From an uncultured Eubacteriales bacterium (GTDB lineage: Bacteria > Bacillota > Clostridia > Christensenellales > Aristaeellaceae): DNA of 39,104 nt. The translations under genes and the position numbers were made by a program. The DNA lies in NCBI GenBank assembly GCA_902777335.1, contig CACYTF010000049.1, forward strand, positions 1 through 39,104, in the 5' to 3' direction. This document shows positions 14,137-21,515 of the stretch, in pieces. The notes below the pieces were generated by a model that saw only the letters and a program-made list of their open reading frames with translations, was not told the DNA's origin and did not search any database. The first letter of the stretch is position 1. Each line of letters opens with the position of its first letter.

Positions 14137-15864
14137 TTACAGCCTGCACTCTAACTTTTCCAGCTCGCGCACCACGTAGTTGTAGATGAAGTCCACGGCC
14201 TCGTTTTCGGGCACGATTTCCTTCATGGTCTTGTCGCGGGTGGCGATCTCGATGGTGCCGTTCTTCAGGCCCTTGGGGCTCACGACCACGCGCACCGGCA
14301 CGCCGAACAGGTCGGCGTCGGAGAACATCACGCCGGCGGACACGGCGCGGTCGTCCCACAGGACCTCCACGCCCTTCTCGGTCAGCGCGTCGTACAGCTT
14401 CTGACCGGCCTCGGCCACCTCCGGCTGATCGGCGCGCAGCGCGCAGATCTCCACGTGCCAGGGGGCGATGCTGATGGGCCAGATGGGGCCGTAGTCGTCG
14501 CGGTGCGCCTCGCACACGCTGGCGGCCAGGCGGCCCACGCCGATGCCGTAGCAGCCCATGATCGGGTGCTTCAGGCTGCCGTCCTGGTCCACGTAGGTCA
14601 TGTCCATGCTCTCGGTGTACTTGGTGCCCAGCTGGAAGATGTTGCCCACCTCGATGCCGCGGCTGGTGTAGATGTGGGGCTTGCCGCACACGGGGCAGAT
14701 GCCGCCGTCGAAGGCCTTGGCCACGTCCACGTATTCCACCTGGCCCACGTCGCGGGCGATGTTGAAGCCGATGTAGTGCATGTCGTCCTCGCAGGCGCCG
14801 GTGGCGAACCACTCGATGCCCACAAGGCTCCTGTCGTACACCACGGTCACGCCCTCGGGCAGGCCGATGGGGCCGGTGAAGCCGGCGTGGATGCCGCTGT
14901 CCTCGGTGACCACGGCGGGGTGGACCTCCGCCTTCAGGTGGTTGCGCAGCTTGGTCTCGTTCACGTCCAGGTCGCCGCGGATGAACACGATCACGAAGCT
15001 GTCGTCGGCGTTGCGCTGGTACATGACGGCCTTGCAGGTCTGCTTCGGCTCGATCTTCAAGAACGCGCACAGCTCCTCGATGGTCTTGCAGTTCGGGGTG
15101 GCCACCTTCTCGAGCGGGGCCTTCTCGCCGGGCGCGTTGGTCAGCAGGCAGGGGGCCGCCTCCATGTTGGCGCGGTAGTCGCAGTCGCGGCACAGCACGA
15201 TGGTGTCCTCGCCCACGTCGGTCAGCAGCATGTATTCGTGGCTCACCTTGCCGCCCATCATGCCGCTGTCGCTGGCCACGGCCACCACCTCCGGCACGCC
15301 GCAGCGGGCGTAGATGCGGTTGTAGGCCTCGTAGCAGCGGGCGTAGTACTTCTCCAGGTCCTCCTGGCTGGTGTGGAAGGAGTAGGCGTCCTTCATCGTG
15401 AACTCGCGCACGCGGATCAGGCCGCCGCGGCAGCGGGGCTCGTCGCGGAACTTGGTCTGGATCTGGTAGATCATGAAGGGATACTGGGTGTAGGAATCGG
15501 CCACGTCGGTCATCAGCTGCACGCTGGCCTCCTCGTGGGTCATGCCCAGCACCATGTCCGCGCCGGAGCGGTCGCGAAAGCGCAGCAGCTCGCTGCCGAT
15601 GCTGTCGTAGCGGCCCGACTTGCGCCACAGGTCGGCGGGCATCGTCACCGGGAACAGCACCTCCTGGCCGTCGATGCGGTTCATCTCCTGGCGGATGATG
15701 TTCTCGATCTTCGAGGTGATGCGCTTGGTGATGGGGAACAGCGTGAATATACCGTTGCCCACGGGCTTGATGTAGCCGCCGCGCATCATCAGCGCCTGGC
15801 TGGCGATCGCGCAGTCCGCCGGGGTCTCCTTGAAGCGCTTGGAAACGAGATTTCTGACCTTCAT
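14137..15864 (-). CDS. proS: Prolyl-tRNA synthetase, bacterial type with insertion domain
   Basis: 575 residues. Charges tRNA-Pro. Class II motifs: motif 1 around QEMNRIDGQEVLFPVTMP, motif 2 KFRDEPRCRGGLIRVREF, motif 3 GCYGIGVGRLAA, then an anticodon-binding C-terminal domain. The segment of about residues 220-400 is the INS editing domain found in bacterial-type ProS, which removes Ala misacylated to tRNA-Pro. Start ATG 15864 (MKVRNLVSKRF), with GGGAGG 8 nt upstream. It has its own promoter and shows no T-box: the leader is only about 25 nt. Confidence 0.96.
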   Translation of the reverse strand: MKVRNLVSKRFKETPADCAIASQALMMRGGYIKPVGNGIFTLFPITKRITSKIENIIRQEMNRIDGQEVLFPVTMPADLWRKSGRYDSIGSELLRFRDRSGADMVLGMTHEEASVQLMTDVADSYTQYPFMIYQIQTKFRDEPRCRGGLIRVREFTMKDAYSFHTSQEDLEKYYARCYEAYNRIYARCGVPEVVAVASDSGMMGGKVSHEYMLLTDVGEDTIVLCRDCDYRANMEAAPCLLTNAPGEKAPLEKVATPNCKTIEELCAFLKIEPKQTCKAVMYQRNADDSFVIVFIRGDLDVNETKLRNHLKAEVHPAVVTEDSGIHAGFTGPIGLPEGVTVVYDRSLVGIEWFATGACEDDMHYIGFNIARDVGQVEYVDVAKAFDGGICPVCGKPHIYTSRGIEVGNIFQLGTKYTESMDMTYVDQDGSLKHPIMGCYGIGVGRLAASVCEAHRDDYGPIWPISIAPWHVEICALRADQPEVAEAGQKLYDALTEKGVEVLWDDRAVSAGVMFSDADLFGVPVRVVVSPKGLKNGTIEIATRDKTMKEIVPENEAVDFIYNYVVRELEKLECRL

Positions 15865-15894
15865 CTGTGTAGCCTCCCTGTCTGCATTAAAAAA

Positions 15895-15922
15895 ATTATA
15901 CCACAGGCATAACAATATGCAA
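15895..15922 (-). promoter_or_regulatory. Promoter of proS
   Basis: On the minus strand: TTGCAT (15917-15922), 16-nt spacer, TATAAT (15895-15900). Start of transcription would be near 15888, leaving a leader of about 25 nt. Confidence 0.65.
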
Positions 15923-15940
15923 GTAAAGCTTTGGGGAAGG

Positions 15941-16375
15941 CTATGGCGCGCCGTGCGACAGGTAATCCCGCGCCTTTTCCAGTATGCGCCGGGAGTTGTC
16001 GTCGGTGCGCAGCGCGGCCATGGCGGCGTCGTAGCCCATCAGCGCGGCCCCGGCCACCTCGCTGTCCCGCGGGCGGGGCTTCGGGTCGTCGCAGACGGCC
16101 AGGAAGTACACGATGTCCTTCACCACATCGGGCTCATCCTCATGGACGAAGGTGTGCCGGTCCGTCTCCCGGAAGCCGTCCACGAAGCGCACGCGCACGC
16201 CGGTCTCCTCCCAGATCTCCCGGGCCGCGGTGTCGTGTTCGGTCTCACCTAACTCCACGTGCCCCTTGGGGAACGCCCAGAAGCCCTTGTGCGAGTGGAT
16301 CAGCAGGTATTGTATCCCCTCGGCGGTATCGGCGTACACCACCGCGCCGCAGGATTTTTCACGCGTGATCTCCAT
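15941..16375 (-). CDS. Nudix hydrolase
   Basis: 144 residues. A complete Nudix box spans residues 38-60: GHVELGE, then REIWEETGV, with the catalytic REUXEE glutamates present. The start EKSCGAVVY and GFWAFPKGH resemble the Ap4A hydrolase/MutT-like group that cleaves dinucleoside polyphosphates or oxidised nucleotides; the exact substrate is open. GAGGAGG is 7 nt before ATG 16375. The start overlaps the end of the upstream GNAT gene by 17 nt, so translation is probably coupled. Confidence 0.9.
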   Translation of the reverse strand: MEITREKSCGAVVYADTAEGIQYLLIHSHKGFWAFPKGHVELGETEHDTAAREIWEETGVRVRFVDGFRETDRHTFVHEDEPDVVKDIVYFLAVCDDPKPRPRDSEVAGAALMGYDAAMAALRTDDNSRRILEKARDYLSHGAP

Positions 16376-16910
16376 CTGCTTGCCTCCTCAGCGTTTTGGA
16401 CAGGTACAGCACCAGCTCGTCGTCGTTGGCCGCGATGGGGCCGTAGGGCGGGCAGGGCGCGCCCCGGTACCATGCGCCGGTGCCGTCGGGGATGTAGCCG
16501 CGCTTCACGTACAGCCGCTGGGCGCTGCCGTAGCCGCTGTGCAGCCCGACCCCCAGGTACACCGTGTCGGAACAGCGGGCCGCGACGGCCTCCGCCACGT
16601 CCATGAGCCGGCTGCCGACGCCCCGCCGCCGGTGCTTCTCCAGCACGTTGAAGTCCATGATCTCCGGCCAGCCGCGCCCGCCGAAGGCGCCCCACCGGGA
16701 ATCGGGGTAGACGTGGATGTAGCCCACCGGCGCGCCATGAAGCGCGGCCACCAGCGAAACGCATTTGCCCGCCGCCTGGTCCCGCAGGCGGCGCTCGTGC
16801 TTCTCCAAAGTCGGCTGCCAGCCCTGCGCCGCCTCGGCGGCGGCCAGCGCCGGCGCGTCCGAGGCGATCATGTCCCGGATGATCAGATCGCCCTCGCTCA
16901 GGTAGATCAT
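16359..16910 (-). CDS. GNAT family N-acetyltransferase
   Basis: 183 residues with one GNAT domain. Strand and motif order fit the family: LIIRDMIASDAPAL at the start, VGYIHVYPD (beta 4), then RRRGVGSRLMDVAE as the acetyl-CoA pyrophosphate-binding loop, and AQRLYVKRGYIPDG near the end. Substrate is unknown. AAAGGGGG lies about 9 nt before ATG 16910. It forms a two-gene unit with the Nudix gene. Confidence 0.88.
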   Translation of the reverse strand: MIYLSEGDLIIRDMIASDAPALAAAEAAQGWQPTLEKHERRLRDQAAGKCVSLVAALHGAPVGYIHVYPDSRWGAFGGRGWPEIMDFNVLEKHRRRGVGSRLMDVAEAVAARCSDTVYLGVGLHSGYGSAQRLYVKRGYIPDGTGAWYRGAPCPPYGPIAANDDELVLYLSKTLRRQADGDHA

Positions 16911-16933
16911 CGGCGCACCCCCTTTTACCGGAT

Positions 16934-16962
16934 ATTGTATACCGGCGGCGCGGCGGCGTCAA
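16934..16962 (-). promoter_or_regulatory. Promoter of the GNAT-Nudix unit
   Basis: On the minus strand: TTGACG (16957-16962), 17-nt spacer, TACAAT (16934-16939). The spacer is unusually rich in GCC repeats. Confidence 0.6.
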
Positions 16963-16983
16963 GGGCGCGGGGCGAAGTTCATC

Positions 16984-17012
16984 TTGTCCGGGCACGCCGG
17001 GTGTGCTATAAT
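16984..17012 (+). promoter_or_regulatory. Promoter of the patatin-like gene
   Basis: TTGTCC (16984-16989), 17-nt spacer, TATAAT (17007-17012), divergent from the GNAT-Nudix promoter and about 36 nt before the start codon. Confidence 0.7.
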
Positions 17013-17047
17013 GCCTACAGCATGGGATGAGAGCGAGGCGAGGGAGC

Positions 17048-18310
17048 ATGAAGCGGGCGTTGGTGCTGAGCGGCGGCGGGTCCCGCGGCGCCTATGAGAT
17101 CGGGACCTGGCAGGCCTTTTCCGAGCTGGGCCTGCGCTTTGACGGCGTGTACGGCACGTCCATCGGCGCGCTGAACGCGGCGCTGTTCGCCCAGGGCGAC
17201 CTGCCGGGGGCGGTGGCGCTGTGGTCGAACATCACGGTGGGCCAGATCATGGCCGTGGAGGACGAGGACGACTTCGCCATCGAGCGCATGGTGAGCCGCA
17301 AGCGGGACGTGCTGCCCTTTCTGATGGAGAACGCGAAGCACCTGCGCATGGACATTTCCCCGCTGGTGACGCTGGTGCGCGAGAAGGTGGACGAGGGCCG
17401 CATCCGCGCCTCGGGCCTGCGCCTGGGCGTGATGACCTTCCGCGCGCCCCAGATGCAGGGCGCGCCGGTGCGGATGACCGACATGAAGCCGGGCAGCCTG
17501 GGCGACTGGGTGATCGCCTCCGCCTCCTGCTTCCCCATATTCCCGGCGCGGCAGATCGACGGCCAGCGCTACATCGACGGCGGCTACTGGGACAACCTGC
17601 CCGTGGACATGGCCCTGGAGGACGGCATGGACGAGATCGTGGCCGTGGAGCTGCACCCGTACCACACCCACCCGGAGTACGCCCGCATGCCCTGGCTGAC
17701 CACGGTGAAGCCGCTGCGCGGGCTGGGCGGCTTTTTGGACTTCAACCCGGACCTGCTGCGCCGCAGCCGGCTGCTGGGCTATCACGACGCGATGAAAAAG
17801 TACGGGCGGCTGGAGGGCTTTCTGTACACCTTCCGCCGCACCGACGCGCTGGCGACGGCGGAGGCCTCGAAGCGCTTCATGCGCGCGCTGCTGCGCTTTG
17901 ACGCGGAGCTGGCCCGGCGGGGCCTGGCGCGCCTGGGCCAGCCGGTGAACGCGCCGCTTCTGACCGCGCTGCAGCGGGAATGCGAGGGGCGGACGCTCAG
18001 CTGGAAGGACGTGTGGCTGCGCGGGCTGGAGCTGTGCGCCGGGGCGATGGGCCAGCGCGTGGACGCCGTGTACGACGCCGACGCGCTGATCCGCCGCTCC
18101 CGGGCCTACTGCGCCGCCCAGGAATTTGCCGAGCGCTTCGACGACGCCGGCCTGCAGGCCGTGCAGAAGCGGGGCGGCCGCGCCGTGCTGGCGTTCGTCA
18201 GCCAGCGCCTCGCCTCCGGGCAGGCCATTTCCCCGGAGGCGATGAAGCGCCTGGCCGAGACCCCCGACCCGGTGGCGGGCGCGATGTTTTTAAACGCCGT
18301 CGGAGGTTGA
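17048..18310 (+). CDS. Patatin-like phospholipase
   Basis: 420 residues. A patatin (bacterial phospholipase A-like) domain occupies the first half: oxyanion loop SGGGSRGAYEIG at 8-19, nucleophile Ser38 in GTSIG, and catalytic Asp177 in DGG. These give a complete Ser-Asp dyad. The C-terminal 200 residues are helical and not assigned. Start ATG 17048 (MKRALVLSGGG) follows a purine-rich GAGGCGAGGGAG. No signal peptide, so probably cytoplasmic, acting on membrane lipids or acyl esters. Confidence 0.88.
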   Translation: MKRALVLSGGGSRGAYEIGTWQAFSELGLRFDGVYGTSIGALNAALFAQGDLPGAVALWSNITVGQIMAVEDEDDFAIERMVSRKRDVLPFLMENAKHLRMDISPLVTLVREKVDEGRIRASGLRLGVMTFRAPQMQGAPVRMTDMKPGSLGDWVIASASCFPIFPARQIDGQRYIDGGYWDNLPVDMALEDGMDEIVAVELHPYHTHPEYARMPWLTTVKPLRGLGGFLDFNPDLLRRSRLLGYHDAMKKYGRLEGFLYTFRRTDALATAEASKRFMRALLRFDAELARRGLARLGQPVNAPLLTALQRECEGRTLSWKDVWLRGLELCAGAMGQRVDAVYDADALIRRSRAYCAAQEFAERFDDAGLQAVQKRGGRAVLAFVSQRLASGQAISPEAMKRLAETPDPVAGAMFLNAVGG

Positions 18311-18335
18311 CGCGCCGATCTTTTCCCGCTTTTCT

Positions 18336-18365
18336 GTATAATTCCGTCAGGAAGTGCCGACGATA
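18336..18365 (+). promoter_or_regulatory. Candidate sigma-F/G-type promoter before spoIIR
   Basis: GTATA (18336-18340), 15-nt spacer, GCCGACGATA (18356-18365). The first matches the sigma-F -35 GYATA; the second agrees at five of the seven fixed positions of GGNNANAMTR. spoIIR is a known sigma-F gene. A TATAAT overlaps at 18337-18342 but lacks a good -35. Assignment is inference. Confidence 0.4.
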
Positions 18366-18397
18366 GGAACAGTTTCCAGTGAAACGGAGGAATTGTT

Positions 18398-18937
18398 CTG
18401 AAGCGTCGGTTTTTTTGCGCGTTGGCGCTGCTGCTCGTGCTGGGCACGGCGGCCCGCGCGGCGGGATTAAGTGACGTGCGCGTGGAGGATTACATCCGGC
18501 TGCACGTGGTGGCCGAGGACGACGGCGACGCCGCCCAGGCGTTGAAGCTGAAGGCGCGGGACGCGGTGCTGGCGCAGGCGCGGGCGCTGCTGGAGGATTG
18601 CGGCGGCGCGGACGCGGCCTGGAGCGCCGTGTCGGAAAACGCGGAGGCGCTGCGCCGGGCGGCGGAGGGCGCGGTGCGCGCGGCGGGCTGCGACAGCGAA
18701 GTGACGGCCCGCGTCGGGGTGTTCGACTTTCCGGACCGCCGGTACGGCGACGTGCTGGTGCCCGCCGGGCGCTACCGCGCGCTGCGGGTGGTGATCGGCG
18801 CGGGGCAGGGGCACAACTGGTGGTGCGTGCTGTACCCGTCGCTGTGCGTGCCCGGCGACTGGGAGTCGGGCGAGCCCGTGGCCTTCCACTCGGTGATACT
18901 GGACTGGCTGCGGCGGCTGTTCGGGGGTGACGCGTGA
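18398..18937 (+). CDS. spoIIR: Stage II sporulation protein R
   Basis: 179 residues. SpoIIR is secreted from the forespore and triggers SpoIIGA to process pro-sigma-E in the mother cell. Family landmarks: YIRLHVVAEDDGDAAQALKLKARDAVL, FDFPDRRYGDVLVPAGRYRALRVVIG and the signature GHNWWCVLYPSLC. The only start that gives a full signal peptide (MKRRFFCALALLLVLGTAARA) is CTG 18398, which has GGAGG (18386-18390) 7 nt upstream; TTG 18422 would cut the signal peptide in half and has no Shine-Dalgarno. The stop codon overlaps the sleB ATG by 1 nt, so the three spore genes form one unit. Confidence 0.92.
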   Translation: MKRRFFCALALLLVLGTAARAAGLSDVRVEDYIRLHVVAEDDGDAAQALKLKARDAVLAQARALLEDCGGADAAWSAVSENAEALRRAAEGAVRAAGCDSEVTARVGVFDFPDRRYGDVLVPAGRYRALRVVIGAGQGHNWWCVLYPSLCVPGDWESGEPVAFHSVILDWLRRLFGGDA

Positions 18938-19623
18938 TGGGCGCGCGTCGGGGCGCGGCGCTGGCGCTGGCCGCGCTGATGCTGATCGCGCTGCTGGCGG
19001 CCCCGGCGCTGGCGGCGGTGCTGGAGGTGGGCTCCAGCGGCAGCGACGTCACCGCCGTGCAGAAAAGGCTGATCCAGTGGGGCTATCTCACCGGCAGCGC
19101 GGACGGCAAGTACGGCGCGAAGACCCGGGACGCCGTGAAGGCCTTCCAGCGCAAAAACGGCCTGACCGCGGACGGGCGCGTCGGCCCGGCCACCGCGGCG
19201 GCGATGGGCGTGTCGCTGTCCGGCTCCGGCGGTTCGGGGGGCAGCGTGGCGGCGGCCTCGTCGTCGATCATCTCCGCCGATCACCGGCTGCTGTCGAAGC
19301 TGGTGTACGCCGAGGCCCGGGGCGAGAGCTACAAGGGCCAGGTGGCCGTGGCCGCCGTGGTGCTGAACCGGGTGGCCAGCGCGTCCTTTCCCAACACGAT
19401 ATCGGGCGTGATCTACCAGTCCGGCGCGTTCAGCTGCGTCAGCAACGGCTCCATCAACAACACGCCGGACAGCACCGCCATCCGCGCGGCGCTGGACGCG
19501 CTGAATGGCTGGGACCCCACCGGCGGCTGCCTGTACTACTACAACCCCAAGGCGACCAGGGACAAGTGGATACGCACCCGCACGATCAAGACCGTGATCG
19601 GGAACCACAGCTTTGCGGTGTAG
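18937..19623 (+). CDS. sleB: Spore cortex-lytic enzyme SleB
   Basis: 228 residues. Signal peptide (to about residue 27), peptidoglycan-binding domain (about 30-92: VQKRLIQWGYLTGSADGKYG, then FQRKNGL), a Gly/Ser linker, and a Hydrolase_2 catalytic domain (about 115-228) with YAEARGE (candidate catalytic Glu126), VLNRV and a C-terminal tail. SleB is the lytic transglycosylase that degrades spore cortex during germination and depends on YpeB, encoded next. ATG 18937 (GGGGGTGA just upstream) shares one base with the spoIIR stop. Confidence 0.93.
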   Translation: MGARRGAALALAALMLIALLAAPALAAVLEVGSSGSDVTAVQKRLIQWGYLTGSADGKYGAKTRDAVKAFQRKNGLTADGRVGPATAAAMGVSLSGSGGSGGSVAAASSSIISADHRLLSKLVYAEARGESYKGQVAVAAVVLNRVASASFPNTISGVIYQSGAFSCVSNGSINNTPDSTAIRAALDALNGWDPTGGCLYYYNPKATRDKWIRTRTIKTVIGNHSFAV

Positions 19624-19664
19624 GGAGCAGGGAGTGGGGAATAGGGAACAGGGAGTAGGGAGTA
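19623..19664 (+). repeat. Six tandem heptamers between sleB and ypeB
   Basis: Six uninterrupted 7-nt units: GGGAGCA, GGGAGTG, GGGAATA, GGGAACA, GGGAGTA, GGGAGTA, then GGAAAT touching the ypeB ATG. The array starts in the sleB stop codon and its end supplies the AGGA ribosome-binding site of ypeB. Confidence 0.9.
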
Positions 19665-19670
19665 GGAAAT

Positions 19671-21014
19671 ATGAACGAAACGTATTATGTGGCTAACGTG
19701 CGCGAGCGGGACTGGGCGCGGGTGCTGAACGTGGCGCTGGCGGCGCTGCTGGCGGGGGTGCTGGCCTTCTCATCGGCCCAGACCCTGCGCCTGAACGAGG
19801 CCAACGCGCGGATCAACGCCGTGGTCCAGAAGGCCTTCTACGAGACCTGCGAGCTCACCGAGGGCATGTCGGTGAACTTCCGAAAGCTGCTGGTGGCGGG
19901 GGAGACGGGCCAGATGCAGGCGCTGCTGAACGAGACCGCGCTGCAGACCCAGGGCGCGCTTTCAAACCTGGCGCTTCTGCCGCTGGGGCAGGAGACGGTG
20001 TCCTCCACGCTGAAGTTCATCAACCAGGCGGGGGACTTCGCCAGCGCGCTGTCCACGCGGCTGGCCAACGGCGGCACGATGACCGAGGACGACTACCGCA
20101 CGCTGCAGAGCCTTTCCGAGAAGGCCGCGGGGTTCTCGCTGGGCATGGGCAGGCTCCTGGACCGCTACGAGCGGGGCGAGGCGGTGTTCGACGCGTCGGA
20201 CGACGCGCCGACGGGCGAGGAGAGCCTGTATCCGCTCACGGGCCCGGCGACGGACTACCCGGTGCTGCTGTACGACGGCCCGTTCTCCGACGGCCGCGCC
20301 GACGGGGAGTTCAAGCGGCTGGCGGGCCTTCCCGAGATCGACGAGCCCCAGGCGCGGCAGGCGCTGGCGGCCTTCCTCGGGCCCCAGGTGGAGGAGCTTT
20401 CGCTGACCGGCGAGAGCGCGATCCCGGTAAACTGCTATGAGTACACACTGCGGCTGGGCGACTACCGGCTGAGCGCAGGCGTCACGAAGGCCGGCGGCGA
20501 GGTGCTGTATATCCTGTCGGACAGCGCGGTCGACGCGGTCAACATCACCGACAGCCGCGCCGTGGACGCCGCGCGGGCGTTCCTGCTGGCCCGCGGCTAC
20601 GGCGAGATGGAGACCAGCTACTACAGCCGCTTCGGGGGCATCATGACGGTGAACTTCGCCGCGGTGCAGAACGGCGTGGTGCTGTACCCGGACCTGGTGA
20701 AGGTGCAGGTGTCCATGGCGGACGGCACGGTGGTGGGCCTGGAGGCCGCCAACTGGCTGATGAACCACGTGCCGCGCACGCTGGAGATCCCGGCCCTGAC
20801 CGAGCAGGACGCGATCGCCCGCATCGGCGGCGCGCTGACGCCCCTGAGCGCCCGGCTGTGCGTGATCCCCGAGAACAGCAACGAATACCTGTGCTACGAG
20901 GTCACGGCCGCCTCCGGGCAGGACACGTTCTTAGTGTATATCGACGCTGTGTCCGGCATCGAGCGCAAGCTGATGCAGGTCGTGGACGACGGCGGCGGGA
21001 AAAAGGTGATGTAG
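19671..21014 (+). CDS. ypeB: Germination protein YpeB
   Basis: 447 residues. One N-terminal membrane helix (about 20-38), an extracytoplasmic helical region, and two to three PepSY-like regions in the second half (for example GDYRLSAGVTKAGGEVLYI and CYEVTAASGQDTFLVYIDAVSGIERKL). YpeB is needed to place and protect SleB in the spore. It directly follows sleB as in other spore-formers. The ATG lies right after the heptamer array, which provides its Shine-Dalgarno. Confidence 0.92.
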   Translation: MNETYYVANVRERDWARVLNVALAALLAGVLAFSSAQTLRLNEANARINAVVQKAFYETCELTEGMSVNFRKLLVAGETGQMQALLNETALQTQGALSNLALLPLGQETVSSTLKFINQAGDFASALSTRLANGGTMTEDDYRTLQSLSEKAAGFSLGMGRLLDRYERGEAVFDASDDAPTGEESLYPLTGPATDYPVLLYDGPFSDGRADGEFKRLAGLPEIDEPQARQALAAFLGPQVEELSLTGESAIPVNCYEYTLRLGDYRLSAGVTKAGGEVLYILSDSAVDAVNITDSRAVDAARAFLLARGYGEMETSYYSRFGGIMTVNFAAVQNGVVLYPDLVKVQVSMADGTVVGLEAANWLMNHVPRTLEIPALTEQDAIARIGGALTPLSARLCVIPENSNEYLCYEVTAASGQDTFLVYIDAVSGIERKLMQVVDDGGGKKVM

Positions 21015-21104
21015 CAAGCCATGGTTATGCAGACGAGCGTTCCTTCACGACCGACGCCTTATCCGCATAGTATACCGCACACGATGTATGCGGAGCGTGA
21101 TACC

Positions 21105-21443
21105 ATGATCAACCGGGGCGATCTGTTCAGCGCCTGCCTGGACCCCGTGGTCGGATCGGAGCAGGGCGGCATCCGCCCGGTACTGGTGATCCAGAACGAC
21201 GTGGGCAACCGCTACAGCCCCACCGTGATCGTACTGGCGGTGACGGGGCAGATGAACAAGGCGCGCCTGCCCACCCACGTGCCCATCGACTGCGCGGGCA
21301 CGGGCCTGCACAAGGACAGCGTGGTGCTGGCCGAGCAGATCCGCACCCTCGACAAGCGCCGCCTGCGCGAGCGCATCGGCACCCTCAGGCCCGAGGTGAT
21401 GGCTCGGGTGAGCGAGGCCCTGAAGGTGTCGCTGGGGGTATAG
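21105..21443 (+). CDS. mazF: MazF/EndoA-family endoribonuclease toxin, no antitoxin beside it
   Basis: 112 residues, full length for MazF/EndoA (PemK family). Conserved stretches: INRGDLF, PVVGSEQGGIRPVLVIQND, VIVLAVTGQMNKARLPTHV and DSVVLAEQIRTLDKRRL, which carry the Arg and Thr of the RNA-cleavage site. GGAG (21092-21095) lies 9 nt before ATG 21105. Such toxins cut single-stranded mRNA at short motifs. No antitoxin ORF fits into the 90 nt after ypeB or downstream; the partner may be elsewhere or lost. A GGGGACAGGTTC element begins at the base right after the stop codon. Confidence 0.92.
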   Translation: MINRGDLFSACLDPVVGSEQGGIRPVLVIQNDVGNRYSPTVIVLAVTGQMNKARLPTHVPIDCAGTGLHKDSVVLAEQIRTLDKRRLRERIGTLRPEVMARVSEALKVSLGV

Positions 21444-21476
21444 TGAGTCACTTGGGGACAGGTTCCTACTGACTCA
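21444..21476 (+). repeat. GGGGACAGGTTC element, complete copy abutting the mazF stop
   Basis: 33 bp with TGAGTCA and TGACTCA ends around the core. It pairs with an inverted copy at 21523-21555; 29 of 33 positions match. The 46 bp between them are AT-rich and without a gene. Confidence 0.85.
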
Positions 21477-21515
21477 AAAATGAGATTTATGGTGATTATA
21501 AATGATCTATAAGGC

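Noticed and set aside
13208..15628. 806-codon minus-strand open frame over proS and the truncated acetyltransferase
   Set aside because: Out of frame with the real proS; proline/arginine/glycine-rich shadow sequence.
15865..15942. Possible T-box upstream of proS
   Set aside because: The leader is about 25 nt from the promoter to the start codon, far too short, and no T-box sequence is present.
18307..18342. TTGACG ... TATAAT as a sigma-A promoter of spoIIR
   Set aside because: The spacer is 24 nt; a sigma-F-like arrangement at the same place fits better.
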